A DNA stretch of 64,000 nucleotides from Pseudomonas sp. MWU13-2105 (GCF_023242315.1 NZ_JALLIY010000001.1:310001-374000), one strand, 5' to 3'; shown: positions 1 to 9,235, counted from the stretch's first letter. The notes: generated by a model from the letters alone, not told the origin. Numbers and translations: made by a program.

Positions 1-161
1 CGGCGATCGAAAGCGCGCTGAAAAAAGCCGGTATCCTGCAGCGCCAGGTGGTGGAAATGTCCCAGGGGCAGAAACAGAGCCGTTTCGTCGCCTGGACCTT
101 CCAGGATCAGGTGCAGCGGCAAACGTGGCGTCAGGAGCGCTGGAGCCGACCTGACGGCTGA
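1..161 (+). CDS. rlmF: 23S rRNA (adenine-N6) methyltransferase RlmF, C-terminal end
   Basis: Only the last 52 codons are inside the window (frame starting at base 3, stop TGA 159-161). The tail contains a motif reading [15 protein letters not shown], very close to the conserved end of RlmF (YbiN), which methylates A1618 of 23S rRNA using S-adenosylmethionine. The methyltransferase fold and its catalytic motif lie to the left of the window and cannot be checked. The gene converges on the HU gene, and a terminator hairpin lies between them. The identity rests on this one motif, so it is probable rather than certain. Confidence 0.72.
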   Translation, partial: AIESALKKAGILQRQVVEMSQGQKQSRFVAWTFQDQVQRQTWRQERWSRPDG

Positions 162-201
162 ACCACGTCCCGTTCAGGCACCCAACGCTTTTCCACAGGC
201 G

Positions 202-240
202 AAAAAAAACCGTGCCCGGACAGACCCCGGGGCACGGTTT
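202..240 (-). terminator. Rho-independent terminator of the HU gene
   Basis: Read on the minus strand, an eight-base GC-rich stem (CCGTGCCC against GGGCACGG) is followed by a run of T residues. It lies immediately after the HU stop codon at 250. On the plus strand the T run is short, so it mainly serves the HU gene. Confidence 0.8.
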
Positions 241-249
241 CAGTGCATC

Positions 250-531
250 TTACTTGTTTACAGCGTCGGTCAGAACCTTGGCCACAACCAGCTTGATCAC
301 TTTCTTGGCAGGGATTTCGATGGCAGCGCCAGTCGACGGGTTACGGCCGGTACGGGCAGGGCGCTCGGTCACTTTCAGTTTGCCAACGCCTGGCAGAGTG
401 ATTTCGCCGCCGTTTTCCAATTGATCAGCAACGATCTGGGCCAGTTGGTCCAGAGCGGCACGCGCGGTAGTTTTCGGCGCGTCGATAGCTTCGGCGATAT
501 CGGCGATCAGTTGGTCTTTGGTAATAGCCAT
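250..531 (-). CDS. HU-family DNA-binding protein
   Basis: This 93-residue protein has the full HU/IHF fold: an N-terminal helical dimer region (residues 1-40) and the DNA-binding arm with the family signature GRNPSTG at about residues 63-69. HU is a small histone-like protein that bends and compacts DNA as a dimer. A good Shine-Dalgarno sequence (GGAAGGAA) lies just before the ATG at 531. Pseudomonads carry several HU paralogues (hupA, hupB, hupN) and I cannot say which one this is. It is divergent from ndpA, so two nucleoid-associated proteins share the 388-base gap between them. Confidence 0.93.
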   Translation of the reverse strand: MAITKDQLIADIAEAIDAPKTTARAALDQLAQIVADQLENGGEITLPGVGKLKVTERPARTGRNPSTGAAIEIPAKKVIKLVVAKVLTDAVNK

Positions 532-919
532 TGAGATGTTCCTTCCCTATCAAATTCATTTGGATTGCAGAGTGCAGTGTCAGCCATCGAACCAGCCTTG
601 TGCCCCCTGCTAACAACCACGACGGATCGCAGATGTAGATAGCAGAATTGGGGTTTGGTTCGACGTGACACCTGCTGAATGCACGCTTTGCGCCGTTACC
701 GAGCGCAAGACCGGGCAAAACTAGCACAGAGACGGGGAAATATCCGCCTCTACCTAGCCATTTGGTCAGCTTTTGCGCTCGTTTTCGAAAAAAAAACTGT
801 CTGAAACCGCTCATCCCACCCGAACGACCGTGCAAAAGCGGATTCAACCCGTGGGTGCGGTACACTGGTCGCTTTTCCGGGGAGCCCGCCTTCCCCCTGA
901 CAAATCAGCCGAGATACCT
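532..919. promoter_or_regulatory. Divergent intergenic region between HU gene and ndpA
   Basis: This 388-base stretch holds no credible gene. The ORFs that cross it are shadows without family similarity. It must contain the promoters for the HU gene (leftward) and ndpA (rightward), but I could not place -35/-10 boxes with confidence. Confidence 0.4.
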
Positions 920-1927
920 ATGCCGATCCGTCATTGCATCGTCCACCTGATCGACAAAAAGCCCGACGGCAGCCCCGCGGTCCTGCATGCCCGTGACTCC
1001 GAACTGGCCGAATCCCAGGCCATCGAGCACATGCTTGCCGACCTCAACGAAAGCTACAATGCCAAGCAAGGCAAAGCCTGGGGCTTCTTCCATGCCGAGT
1101 CCGGCGCGCATCCGTTCAGCGGCTGGCTGAAGGAATACCTGGACGGCGGCAAGGACTTCACCGCGTTCAGCCGGATTGCCGTCGAACATCTGCAAAAGCT
1201 GATGGAGGAGTCCAACCTCTCGGTCGGTGGACATGTGCTGTTCGCGCATTACCAGCAAGGCATGACCGACTACCTGGCGATCGCCCTGCTGCACCACAGC
1301 GAAGGCGTGGCGGTGAACGCCGAGCTGGACGTGACCCCGTCGCGCCACCTGGACCTGGGGCAATTGCACCTGGCGGCGCGGATCAATCTCTCCGAATGGC
1401 AGAACAACAAGCAGTCGAAACAGTACATTTCCTTTATCAAAGGCAAGAACGGGAAAAAGGTTTCGGAGTATTTCCGCGACTTTATCGGCTGCCAGGAAGG
1501 TGTCGATGGTCCGGGTGAAACCCGCACCCTGCTCAAGGCCTTCAGCGACTTCGTCGAAAGCGAAGACCTGCCCGAGGACGATGCCCGGGAAAAAACCAAG
1601 ACCCTGGTGGACTACGCCAGCAGCCAGGCGAAGATGGGCGAGCCGATGGGCCTGGAGGAGCTCTCCGGACTGATTGACGAAGATCGTCCACGGGCGTTCT
1701 ACGAGCATATCCGCAACAAGGATTACGGCCTGTCGCCGGAAATTCCGGCGGATAAACGCACCCTGAACCAGTTCCGTCGCTTCACCGGGCGTGCCGAAGG
1801 CCTGTCCATCAGCTTCGAGGCGCACTTGCTGGGTTCGAAGATCGAGTATGACGAAGAGGCCGGGACCCTGATCATCAAGGGCCTGCCGACCCAGTTGACC
1901 GATCAGCTCAAGCGACGCAAGGACTGA
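920..1927 (+). CDS. ndpA: Nucleoid-associated protein NdpA/YejK
   Basis: The 335-residue product begins [14 protein letters not shown], the conserved start of the YejK/NdpA family, and keeps the family length and the central stretch [15 protein letters not shown]. NdpA proteins are nucleoid-associated, bind double-stranded DNA and are widespread in gammaproteobacteria; their exact role is not settled. I chose ATG 920 rather than the upstream in-frame codon at 773, because similarity starts there and the extra 49 residues look like translated intergenic DNA. The glutaredoxin gene follows after only three bases, suggesting a two-gene operon. Confidence 0.92.
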   Translation: MPIRHCIVHLIDKKPDGSPAVLHARDSELAESQAIEHMLADLNESYNAKQGKAWGFFHAESGAHPFSGWLKEYLDGGKDFTAFSRIAVEHLQKLMEESNLSVGGHVLFAHYQQGMTDYLAIALLHHSEGVAVNAELDVTPSRHLDLGQLHLAARINLSEWQNNKQSKQYISFIKGKNGKKVSEYFRDFIGCQEGVDGPGETRTLLKAFSDFVESEDLPEDDAREKTKTLVDYASSQAKMGEPMGLEELSGLIDEDRPRAFYEHIRNKDYGLSPEIPADKRTLNQFRRFTGRAEGLSISFEAHLLGSKIEYDEEAGTLIIKGLPTQLTDQLKRRKD

Positions 1928-1930
1928 GTC

Positions 1931-2284
1931 ATGCTCACAGGCATGCTGAAGAAGGTCCTGCTGATCCTGCTGGTGGTGGTGGTCTATCAGAACTGGGGCA
2001 AGATCGAGCGGGTGTTCCATCCGGACCAGGTGGTCTCGGAACAGACCCGAGCCAAGGCCCGGGTGGTGCTCTACGCCACCGACTGGTGTGGCTACTGCAA
2101 GCAGACCCGACGTTTTCTCGACCAGAAAGGCATTCCCTACGAGGAATTCGATATCGAGAAAGACGCCGCCGCGCGCAAGACCTACCAGGCCCTGGGCGGC
2201 GGCGGGATCCCGATGCTGGACGTGAACGGCACCTTGATTCGCGGCTATGAGCCAGAGGCTATTCTGGCCGCGCTTCGATCCTGA
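1931..2284 (+). CDS. Membrane-anchored glutaredoxin-like protein
   Basis: This 117-residue protein starts with a single hydrophobic helix (residues 7-20, LKKVLLILLVVVVYQ type), then a linker, then a glutaredoxin/thioredoxin fold. The redox motif is C53-G-Y-C56 and the cis-proline loop is GGIPML near residue 95. It probably reduces disulfides or glutathionylated proteins at the membrane; the topology (N-terminal anchor, no cleavage site) is inferred. It follows ndpA by three bases. Its last 26 bases overlap the end of the convergent GST gene. Confidence 0.85.
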   Translation: MLTGMLKKVLLILLVVVVYQNWGKIERVFHPDQVVSEQTRAKARVVLYATDWCGYCKQTRRFLDQKGIPYEEFDIEKDAAARKTYQALGGGGIPMLDVNGTLIRGYEPEAILAALRS

Positions 2285-3200
2285 AGCCGAGCCGCGGGAA
2301 GTGCACATGCACTACACCCGCGCGCTCATCCTCGCGCCGCACGATCAACTCTTCGCGACCGGCAAACAGCAACTCGCCCGCCACCGGATCGACGCCATAA
2401 TCGGTCGCCGAGACGATTACTGGCTGGCCGGCGACAAAGCCGTTCGGATCGTTGAAAAGCTCATCAGGAAGCACGGCCGGCGTCGACTCGCGGGCTACCT
2501 GCAAGGCCTGCTCGGCGCTCATCTCACTCGGCGCGCCATGCCCGAATGCCATGACCCGGGCAAACCAGGCGAGCACCGCCGGATAGGCATCCACCAGCGG
2601 CGCGGTGACCGGTGTCGCCTTGAGGAACCACAGTGGATGAGCCATGGCGATATCGGCAATCGACGGCTCGCCGAACAGGAAGTCGCCCTCCTCATGCTGT
2701 AACTGCTGCTCCAGCCGCGCCATGAACACCGGCCACTGGTGCTTGGCCAACTCCAACGGTACACGTGCAGCCGAACCACCGCTGAACAGCCCGGCGCGGT
2801 CGATCATGAAGCCCTTGATCTGCTCCGGGGACAAGCGGGCAAAACGCACGGCTACCGACTCGGGTTGGAACACCAGGCTGACCGCATGGCTGAACACCAC
2901 CGAATCGGCCCAGGCGGCGAAGGTTGCCGCGACCATTTCCAGGCTCTGGGGGAACAGCCGCGGCGTGGCTTTTTCCTGCTCCAGGCGGCGGGCGATCAAG
3001 GCGGTGTCGCAGTAGATATCGGCACCGACCTGCAACACCGGGGTTTTCCGGTAGCCGCCGGTCAGCGCGGTCAGGTCGGGCTTGGGCATCATCGGCGGAA
3101 TGTGCACCGAGCGCCAAGAGAGCCCTTTGAACCCCAGCAGCAAGCGGGCCTTTTCGGCAAAGGGAGAGGTCGGGTAGTGATGAAGAATCAACTCAGACAT
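2259..3200 (-). CDS. Glutathione S-transferase family protein
   Basis: The 313-residue product opens with a thioredoxin-like GST N-terminal domain (MSELILHHYPTSPFAEKARL, residues 1-80), with the serine/tyrosine region near residues 9-12 and the substrate-binding KTPVLQ loop. A helical GST C-terminal region follows. The protein is longer than classical GSTs (about 210 residues): the last ~90 residues add a small extra domain with the pattern YGVDPVAGELLFAGREELI. The start at 3200 is preferred over 3245 because it begins with the conserved MSELILHHY. The substrate is unknown. The 3' end overlaps the glutaredoxin gene on the other strand by 26 bases. Confidence 0.85.
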   Translation of the reverse strand: MSELILHHYPTSPFAEKARLLLGFKGLSWRSVHIPPMMPKPDLTALTGGYRKTPVLQVGADIYCDTALIARRLEQEKATPRLFPQSLEMVAATFAAWADSVVFSHAVSLVFQPESVAVRFARLSPEQIKGFMIDRAGLFSGGSAARVPLELAKHQWPVFMARLEQQLQHEEGDFLFGEPSIADIAMAHPLWFLKATPVTAPLVDAYPAVLAWFARVMAFGHGAPSEMSAEQALQVARESTPAVLPDELFNDPNGFVAGQPVIVSATDYGVDPVAGELLFAGREELIVRREDERAGVVHVHFPRLGFRIEARPE

Positions 3201-3362
3201 GCTGGAGTCCGCCGGGCAAATAAGAACCTGCAGCTTAGCCTGCAAATCGTGGGCGGCCTACCCAGCCAGCCTGATGCCGTCTCATCAACGATATCAATTG
3301 CCAGGGAGTCGAAAGGCAGAGTGGCAGGGTAAGCTGGCGGTTTGACCGGAATGGAGGCCGAA

Positions 3363-3699
3363 GTGACCGCCTATTTTCCAGCGCTGGCCATTGGCGGTCA
3401 GACTTACGATTTTGCTCACCTTGAGCCATTCACCTTCACGATTTCAAGCCAGTTGGCCAAACGTGATTTGCGCGAACATATAACCTTCTCCAATCGAAGA
3501 CCCGAGCGGGCCTTATCATGTCTTTTTTGAGGTAAGACGCGCCGCGCACGAAAAGCGCCAATGGCAGGAGCTGAATCTGGTAGTGGAGAGTGCGTATTAC
3601 GAAGGAAAAGGCGGCGGTCCAAACCTGAAAGGATCAATGGCCTTTGCACTATTGTGCGGTAAGGTCTACTTGCGTCAACCAACCGCAACCACACGTTAG
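3363..3699 (+). pseudogene. Decayed hypothetical gene with an internal deletion and frame change
   Basis: A GTG at 3363 preceded by GGAGG opens a frame reading VTAYFPALAIGGQTYDFAHLEPF through HITFSN (to about 3495). The sequence then jumps frame. In the new frame it reads EDPSGPYHVFFEVRRAA, then QELNLVVESAYYEG, and ends LLCGKVYLRQPTATTR before TAG 3697-3699. Both halves look like real protein and belong together in order. From memory, full-length relatives in Pseudomonas are longer, so a central piece seems to have been deleted, leaving the two ends out of frame. I cannot assign a function. A bidirectional terminator follows directly. Confidence 0.65.
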
Positions 3700-3710
3700 A
3701 GGGAGAAACG

Positions 3711-3738
3711 AAAAAAGACGCCATGAGCGTCTTTTTCG
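3711..3738. terminator. Bidirectional terminator hairpin
   Basis: A stem AAAAAGACGC / GCGTCTTTTT with a five-base loop has A and T tracts on both sides, so it works on either strand. It lies just after the decayed gene ending at 3699. Confidence 0.75.
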
Positions 3739-3929
3739 TATTCGATAAAACAGATCCGGACACCACTTTCGAACCGCCTTGCGCGATTACGGCTTTCACC
3801 GCTGGGAAGCGCTCAATCTCATCCGGTCAGTCGCTTCGATGGATCAATCGTATTCGAGCATGACAGTGTCGTCAATTGCAGCCACAGCCAGGCGTCGGCC
3901 TGCGATGAGACGCCGAAAAACGTCCCAAC

Positions 3930-4259
3930 TCATTTCCGCCCGGCGGCAAAGGCTTCCAGACTGAACCCCGCCGCCAGGGTTTCCTTGGCGCTCTTGCGCA
4001 ACTTCTTGATCAGGCGCTCCTGGCGCAGGGCCTCGCCCTTGTCGCGACAGGCCTCCACATACACCAGCGCGACCGCCGGGCTGGAATGGAAGAAGCGCGC
4101 GCCCTTGCCACTCTGATGCGAGGCAAAACGCCGCTGCGGATCATCGCTGATCCCGCAATACAGCGCACCATTGGCGGCACGCACCAGGTAGACAAACCAG
4201 GGTTTGACCGCGGGCGCTGCCGGCTCGGTTTCGGCACTCGGCGTTTCGCTGATGTTCAC
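3930..4259 (-). CDS. GIY-YIG nuclease superfamily protein (YhbQ/UPF0213 type)
   Basis: This 109-residue protein contains a compact GIY-YIG fold: the [24 protein letters not shown] stretch (residues 21-44) carries the GIY-like and YIG-like strands and the catalytic-type arginine, and is followed by the ERLIKKL helix near residue 85. Small stand-alone GIY-YIG proteins of this type are common; some bind or nick DNA but the role is unclear. The first ~18 residues are a low-complexity extension, so a later start is possible, though no better start codon is visible. Confidence 0.85.
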   Translation of the reverse strand: MNISETPSAETEPAAPAVKPWFVYLVRAANGALYCGISDDPQRRFASHQSGKGARFFHSSPAVALVYVEACRDKGEALRQERLIKKLRKSAKETLAAGFSLEAFAAGRK

Positions 4260-4305
4260 GTGGCAAAGGGTTTGATCGCTGACGGGGCCGCGATCTTAGC
4301 AGAAC

Positions 4306-4776
4306 CTAACGGCTCGCCTGGAAGGCCTTCAAGCCTTTCAGCGCCTGGGCACGCACAGCGTTCTTGACCAGCGGCGTCCAGCCCAGCAACAAGCCCTTGG
4401 TCCCCAGCGCCTGACGCGACCAGCGCCACAGGTCGAAGCGGTCATGGTGCTCGCAGATCTTGCCGTCGCGAAAGACAAACCGCGCATGGATATCGTTGAC
4501 CACGGTATTGCCAGTCTGTCTGAACAGATAGGTGGCGACCCAATGGGCACCGCCACTACGCTCGTCGGCACGGACATTGTCGAAGGTCAGGGAGAAGTCC
4601 TTGGCCCGGGTGGTCAGCATGCGCCACATATCGCCGGCATCACGGCCACGCAACTCGCCGAACGCCGGATCACTGAACACCACATCCTCGGTGTAGCAGG
4701 CACTCATGGCCTCGGCATCCAGCCGCTGGAACGCTTTATAGAACTCAGTAATCAACGCGCTGTGGGCATCACTCAT
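4306..4776 (-). CDS. Nuclear transport factor 2-like (SnoaL-type) protein
   Basis: The 156-residue product has the pattern of the SnoaL/NTF2-like cone fold: ITEFYKAFQRLDAEAMSACYTEDVVFSDPAFGELRG at the N-terminus, with the strands HWVATYLFRQTGNTVVNDIHARFVFRDGKICEHHDRFD in the middle. The fold is used both by enzymes and by binding proteins, and no catalytic role can be assigned. The start at 4776 (MSDAHSALI) is preferred to 4824, because the upstream 16 residues are not family-like. It has no obvious operon partner. Confidence 0.85.
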   Translation of the reverse strand: MSDAHSALITEFYKAFQRLDAEAMSACYTEDVVFSDPAFGELRGRDAGDMWRMLTTRAKDFSLTFDNVRADERSGGAHWVATYLFRQTGNTVVNDIHARFVFRDGKICEHHDRFDLWRWSRQALGTKGLLLGWTPLVKNAVRAQALKGLKAFQASR

Positions 4777-4878
4777 GAACGGGCTCCGTGCAGGTAAAGG
4801 GATCGCCTGCACGATAGTCCGCAAATGTCCGGCTGACTATCGGCATTCGCACTCCGAATACCGGGAGTGTGGGGTGAT

Positions 4879-6162
4879 TCAGAGTTTTTCGCTGGTCACC
4901 TGTACATAACGCGCCCGGCCGGCCCCGAGCCCGAAGACGATGGCACCCAGGCCGATCACGCCGAAGATCCAGCCCAGCGCATCCCAACCACCGCTGAGGT
5001 CATGCACCAGCCCGACCGCGAACGGCCCCATGGACGCCAGGGTGTAGCCGATGCCCTGGGCCATGCCCGACAGGTTCGCCGCCACATGGGCATCGCGCGA
5101 GCGCAACACAATCAGGGTCAGCGCCAGGCTGAAGGTCCCGCCTTGCCCCAGGCCGAGCAGTATCGCCCAGCCCCAGAGCCCTTCGAGCGGCGCATACAGG
5201 CAACCGAACAGACCACCCAAGGTCAGCACCATCACCACGACAATCGCCAGCCGCTGATCCTTGCCCCGCGTCGCCAGCCAGGGCGTCGCCAATGAACTGA
5301 TCAGCTGGATCAGAATCGATCCGGACAGCACGATCCCCGCCTGGGTAGCACTCAGGCCGCGCCCGATCAGCACCGAGGGCAACCAGCCAAAGACGATATA
5401 GGCCAGGGACGATTGCAGACCCATGTAGAGGGTGACCTGCCAGGCCAATGGATCGCGCAGCAAACCGCGCACACGGTAGGCCACGTGATGGGCACCGTGT
5501 TTCTGCCCCACTTGCGGCAACCAGAACATCGCCGCCAGCAGCGCGGGCAAAACCCAGAAACCCAGGCCGATCGACCAGCTCCCGGCAAAGTGCTGGCTCA
5601 GCGGCACCGTCGCCCCCGCCGCCAGTGCCGCGCCCAGGCACAGGGCCATGGTGTAGACACCGGTCATGGTCCCGGCCTGCTTGGCGAAGTCGCGCTTGAC
5701 GATACCGGGCAACAGCACGCCGATCACTCCGATGCTCGCGCCCGCCAACACGCTGCCGGCAAACAGACCGAACTCGCCCAGGGAACTGCGCAGGATGATC
5801 CCGCCGGCCAGGGTCAGCAGGATGCCCAGCACCACCCGCTCGCTGCCGAAACGCCGGGCCAGCAATGGTGCCAGCGGCGCCGCCAGGCCGAGGCAGAGCA
5901 CCGGCAAGGTAGTCAGCAGACCGGCCTTGGCCGCCGACAAGCCCAGGCTGCGGGATACCTCGCCGAGCAACGGCGCCATGCTCGACAGCGCCGGACGCAG
6001 GTTCAGGGCCACCAGCACCAGGCCCAGCAGCAACAACCAGGGCCGACGCAACACTGGATGCTGCTGTTGGACCAGATCGTCATCGGCCTCGGCATCGATC
6101 AGCAGTCGGTCGAGCTCGACCGGACGCGAGGCGCTGCCGGGTTCCTCAGGAGCACGGGACAT
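4879..6162 (-). CDS. CynX/NimT-type MFS transporter
   Basis: The 427-residue protein has a charged, proline-rich N-terminal tail of about 40 residues, then about 12 hydrophobic segments starting at RRPWLLLLGLVLVALNLRPALSSMAPLL. The NLRP-ALSS motif in the first helix is typical of the cyanate/nitroimidazole (CynX/NimT) branch of the major facilitator superfamily. The substrate is not known. A second in-frame ATG at 6186 would overlap the preceding regulator gene by 11 bases; I prefer 6162. It is translated directly after, and probably together with, the FadR-type regulator gene. Confidence 0.88.
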   Translation of the reverse strand: MSRAPEEPGSASRPVELDRLLIDAEADDDLVQQQHPVLRRPWLLLLGLVLVALNLRPALSSMAPLLGEVSRSLGLSAAKAGLLTTLPVLCLGLAAPLAPLLARRFGSERVVLGILLTLAGGIILRSSLGEFGLFAGSVLAGASIGVIGVLLPGIVKRDFAKQAGTMTGVYTMALCLGAALAAGATVPLSQHFAGSWSIGLGFWVLPALLAAMFWLPQVGQKHGAHHVAYRVRGLLRDPLAWQVTLYMGLQSSLAYIVFGWLPSVLIGRGLSATQAGIVLSGSILIQLISSLATPWLATRGKDQRLAIVVVMVLTLGGLFGCLYAPLEGLWGWAILLGLGQGGTFSLALTLIVLRSRDAHVAANLSGMAQGIGYTLASMGPFAVGLVHDLSGGWDALGWIFGVIGLGAIVFGLGAGRARYVQVTSEKL

Positions 6163-6175
6163 GGGTCTCTCACTT

Positions 6176-6835
6176 TCAAGGTTCATTGATCAAGCTCCGG
6201 CACAAGGCCTTGGCGCGCTCCGGGTCCTGCTGCTCCACCGCTTCGAGGAGGGCCACATGCAGGTCGAACACCGATTGACGCCGGGGGTTGATATCCAGGG
6301 TCTGGCGCAACGCACCGGCAATCACACTGGAAAAGTAGCGATACAGCTCGCTGAGCATCGGGTTGTGCGCGGCGTCGATCAGACGCTGGTGAAACACCAG
6401 GTCACAATTGATGTAGCTGTCGAGATCGCCGTGATAGTGGTCACCGGCAGTGTGCAGCGCCTCGCGCAATCCCCTGAGATCCTCCTCGGTGCGCCGCAGC
6501 GCCGCCAGGCCGACGGCCTCGACCTCGAAACTGTGCCGGGTCTCACGGGCCTGGTCGAGGGAGCAGCGCGACAACGCCTGCATGGTCGTCAGCGGATCGA
6601 TGGTCGCCCGCAGGTAGCTGCCGTCGCCCTGGCGGATCTCGATCAATCCGGAAAACGCCAGCACCCGCAGGGCTTCGCGCATGGTGTTGCGGCTGATGCC
6701 CAGCTCCGCGGCCAGTTCCGGCTCGGTGGGCAACCGCGCGCCCACGGCCCAGGCGCCACGGCTGATGCGGTCGCGCAATTGCTCCAGGGCCTGGTCGACC
6801 AGGGAGCGCTTGATAAGGGGAATGCTCTGAGACAT
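6176..6835 (-). CDS. FadR-subfamily GntR transcriptional regulator
   Basis: The product (219 residues from 6835) has an N-terminal winged helix-turn-helix (RLPTEPELAAELGISRNTMREALRVLAFSGLIEIRQGDGSYL, residues 33-75) and a C-terminal helical FCD domain with the histidines usual for metal and ligand binding (residues ~85-215). FadR-type GntR proteins normally repress a neighbouring transport or catabolic gene. This gene ends 14 bases before the MFS start, so it very likely controls that exporter and itself. An upstream ATG at 6856 is possible. A candidate operator lies 15 bases upstream. Confidence 0.9.
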   Translation of the reverse strand: MSQSIPLIKRSLVDQALEQLRDRISRGAWAVGARLPTEPELAAELGISRNTMREALRVLAFSGLIEIRQGDGSYLRATIDPLTTMQALSRCSLDQARETRHSFEVEAVGLAALRRTEEDLRGLREALHTAGDHYHGDLDSYINCDLVFHQRLIDAAHNPMLSELYRYFSSVIAGALRQTLDINPRRQSVFDLHVALLEAVEQQDPERAKALCRSLINEP

Positions 6836-6849
6836 GAAAATCGCCCTGA

Positions 6850-6866
6850 CATCCAATCATAGGATG
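6850..6866. promoter_or_regulatory. Candidate operator of the FadR-type regulator
   Basis: CATCC and GGATG form a five-base inverted repeat with a seven-base AT-rich spacer, 15 bases upstream of the chosen start of the regulator gene. The position fits autoregulation, but the repeat is short and the assignment is only inference. Confidence 0.3.
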
Positions 6867-7048
6867 AATTGAACAAAAGGTTACTGCAAACCTGACTGAG
6901 AACTCAAGAACCAACGTTTCCCACAATAAATAGGGAATCCGTCACCTATCTAAAAATCACCCTGAGAAGGTAGCGTTCAGATCCACTACATCAATGGTTA
7001 CCGCCTTGCTGGCGGGTCTCCGGTTGTCTCCTTCAAGGAGAGCGAGTC

Positions 7049-7288
7049 ATGAAACGACAGGATTGCGTCAGCTGTGGCACGAACAACGTCATGCATTGGT
7101 TTGAAGGTCGGGACTTCGAGGTCGACCTCAAAGCGCTGAGAAAATCAGTCCTCGGACTGTCGGGCTGGCAGTGCGAGGCCTGCTCGGAGATCGAGCTTGC
7201 CCCTGAAAGCGCCCAGCGCTATTCAGACGCCAGCGATGAGCTTATTTATCAGTCGAGGCGCCCTTTGGATCGACACCCACTCACCTGA
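7049..7288 (+). CDS. Orphan YgiT/MqsA-type zinc-finger protein, lacking the HTH domain
   Basis: The 79-residue product carries two CxxC pairs (C6-x2-C9 and C41-x2-C44) in the arrangement of the YgiT-type zinc finger that forms the N-terminal half of MqsA-family antitoxins. A strong ribosome-binding site (AAGGAGAG) precedes the ATG. MqsA is normally about 130 residues with a C-terminal DNA-binding helix-turn-helix. Here the protein stops soon after the finger, at a point where the linker to the HTH (SAQRYSDASDELIYQSRR) begins. No toxin gene lies on either side. It could be a truncated antitoxin or a stand-alone zinc-finger protein. Confidence 0.7.
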   Translation: MKRQDCVSCGTNNVMHWFEGRDFEVDLKALRKSVLGLSGWQCEACSEIELAPESAQRYSDASDELIYQSRRPLDRHPLT

Positions 7289-7309
7289 TCAATAAAAACC
7301 CAGGCAAAA

Positions 7310-7335
7310 AAAACCCGGACCAGGTCCGGGTTTTT
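7310..7335. terminator. Bidirectional terminator between zinc-finger gene and aapP
   Basis: AAACCCGGAC / GTCCGGGTTTTT forms a perfect stem with a three-base loop and A/T tracts on both sides. It can end both the zinc-finger transcript and the leftward aap operon. Confidence 0.85.
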
Positions 7336-7352
7336 CATTCAACGTCAGCCGA

Positions 7353-8117
7353 TCAATGCAGGATCTGGCTCAGGAACAGCTTGGTCCGATCATTCTGCGG
7401 GTTGTCGAAGAAGTCGTTCGGCGCCGCCTGTTCGACGATTTCGCCCTTGTCCATGAAGATCACGCGATTGGCCACGGTACGGGCGAAGCCCATTTCGTGG
7501 GTTACGCAGAGCATGGTCATGCCGTCTTCGGCCAGGCCGATCATGGTGTCCAGTACCTCTTTCACCATTTCCGGATCGAGCGCCGAGGTCGGTTCGTCGA
7601 ACAGCATGATTTTCGGCTTCATGCACAACGCACGGGCAATCGCCACACGCTGCTGCTGACCACCGGACAACTGGCCCGGGAACTTGTGAGCCTGCTCCGG
7701 GATACGCACGCGCTGCAGATAATGCATGGCGATTTCTTCCGCCTCGCGCTTGGGCATCTTGCGCACCCACATCGGTGCCAGGGTGCAGTTCTGCAGGATG
7801 GTCAGGTGCGGGAACAGGTTGAAGTGCTGGAACACCATGCCGACTTCACGACGGATCGCTTCGATCTGCTTGAGGTCGTTGGTCAGTTCCACGCCATCGA
7901 CCACGATGCGGCCTTGCTGGTGCTCTTCCAGACGGTTGAGGCAGCGGATGGTGGTCGATTTGCCCGAACCCGACGGGCCGCAGAGGACGATACGCTCGCC
8001 CTGCTTGACGTTCAGGTTGATGTCTTTCAACACGTGGAACTGGCCGTACCACTTGTTCACGCCCTGCATCTGAATAATGCCTTCAGGACCCACAGGCTGT
8101 TTGATCGCTTGACTCAT
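7353..8117 (-). CDS. aapP: General L-amino-acid ABC transporter ATP-binding protein
   Basis: The 254-residue protein is a complete polar-amino-acid transporter ATPase: Walker [10 protein letters not shown] near residue 45, Q-loop [10 protein letters not shown], signature LSGGQQQR, Walker [15 protein letters not shown] and the H-loop histidine in VTHEMGF. It powers uptake of amino acids through the AapQ-AapM membrane channel. I chose ATG 8117, which has AGGAG seven bases upstream, over 8189. It is the last gene of the aapJQMP operon and ends in front of a strong terminator. Confidence 0.95.
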   Translation of the reverse strand: MSQAIKQPVGPEGIIQMQGVNKWYGQFHVLKDINLNVKQGERIVLCGPSGSGKSTTIRCLNRLEEHQQGRIVVDGVELTNDLKQIEAIRREVGMVFQHFNLFPHLTILQNCTLAPMWVRKMPKREAEEIAMHYLQRVRIPEQAHKFPGQLSGGQQQRVAIARALCMKPKIMLFDEPTSALDPEMVKEVLDTMIGLAEDGMTMLCVTHEMGFARTVANRVIFMDKGEIVEQAAPNDFFDNPQNDRTKLFLSQILH

Positions 8118-8127
8118 GACAAAACTC

Positions 8128-9225
8128 CTAACGCTTGTGGCCTGTGTCCAGCTTGCGTTCCAAATGCATGGAATAGCGGGACATACCAAAACAGAAAATC
8201 CAGAACACCAGGGCGGCGAACACGTAGCCTTCGGTGGCCATGCCCAGCCATTTCGGGTCGGCGGCAGCTTGCTTGACGCTGTTGAGCAGGTCGAACAGGC
8301 CGATGATGATCACCAGGCTGGTGTCCTTGAACAGCGCAATCACGGTGTTGACGATCCCCGGGATCACCAGTTTCAAGGCTTGCGGCAGAATCACCAGGCC
8401 CATCGAGCGCCAGTAACCCAGGCCCATGGCGGCAGCCGCTTCGTATTGGCCCTTGGGAATGGCTTGCAGGCCACCACGGACCACTTCGGCGACATAGGCC
8501 GACTGGAACAGGATCACGCCGATCAGCGCCCGCAGCAACTTGTCGAAGTTCATGCCCTCAGGCAGGAACAACGGCAGCATCACCGAGGACATGAACAGCA
8601 CGGTGATCAACGGCACGCCGCGCCAGAACTCGATGAAGGTCACGCAGACCACCTTCACCGCCGGCATGTTCGAACGCCGTCCCAACGCCAGCATGATCCC
8701 CAGCGGCAAGGCCCCGGCAATACCGACGGTAGCGATGACCAGGGTCAGCATCAGGCCGCCCCACTCGGTGGTGGCAACGCTGGGCAGGCCCAGGTAGCCG
8801 CCGCGCAGCAGGGTGAAGGCGACGATCGGGTACAGCACCAGGAAGCCCAGGCCGTAGACCGCCTTGCGCGGGAAGCGCGGGATGAACAACGGCGCCACGC
8901 CAATCACCGCCAGCCACACGGTCAGGTCCACGCGCCAGCGCAGCACGGGCGGGTAGTAGCCATACATGAACTGGCCGAAACGCTGCTGGATGAACACCCA
9001 GCAGGCGCCGCTCTTGGTACAGTCGGCGCGGGTGGTGCCAACCCAGTTGGCGTCCAGGATGGCCCAGTGCAGCAGCGGCGGGACGATCAGGTAGATCAGG
9101 TAGAAGGCGAACAGGGTCAGCAGCGTGTTGAGCCAGCTGGAGAACATGTTGGCGCGCATCCACGCCACCACGCCGATACTGTTGCTCGGCGGTGGCATGT
9201 CGGGTTTGAAAGTATGCGAACTCAT
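8128..9225 (-). CDS. aapM: General L-amino-acid ABC transporter permease AapM
   Basis: The 365-residue permease has an N-terminal extension with one or two extra membrane helices and a periplasmic loop containing two cysteines (CTKSGAC). The core HisM-type permease follows, with its EAA loop ([24 protein letters not shown]) that contacts the ATPase. This long form is typical of AapM and separates it from shorter HisM proteins. It pairs with AapQ to form the channel and sits 10 bases upstream of aapP in the same operon. Confidence 0.94.
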   Translation of the reverse strand: MSSHTFKPDMPPPSNSIGVVAWMRANMFSSWLNTLLTLFAFYLIYLIVPPLLHWAILDANWVGTTRADCTKSGACWVFIQQRFGQFMYGYYPPVLRWRVDLTVWLAVIGVAPLFIPRFPRKAVYGLGFLVLYPIVAFTLLRGGYLGLPSVATTEWGGLMLTLVIATVGIAGALPLGIMLALGRRSNMPAVKVVCVTFIEFWRGVPLITVLFMSSVMLPLFLPEGMNFDKLLRALIGVILFQSAYVAEVVRGGLQAIPKGQYEAAAAMGLGYWRSMGLVILPQALKLVIPGIVNTVIALFKDTSLVIIIGLFDLLNSVKQAAADPKWLGMATEGYVFAALVFWIFCFGMSRYSMHLERKLDTGHKR

Positions 9226-9235
9226 GGGCGTTTCC

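Noticed and set aside
905..2308. Long minus-strand frame of 467 codons opposite ndpA and the glutaredoxin gene
   Set aside because: It is antisense to two well-identified genes, is rich in His/Gln/Gly/Val as mirror frames in GC-rich DNA usually are, and matches no family.
3741..3929. Possible gene remnant between terminator and the GIY-YIG gene
   Set aside because: Several short stretches look protein-like, but no frame extends or matches a family that I recognise.
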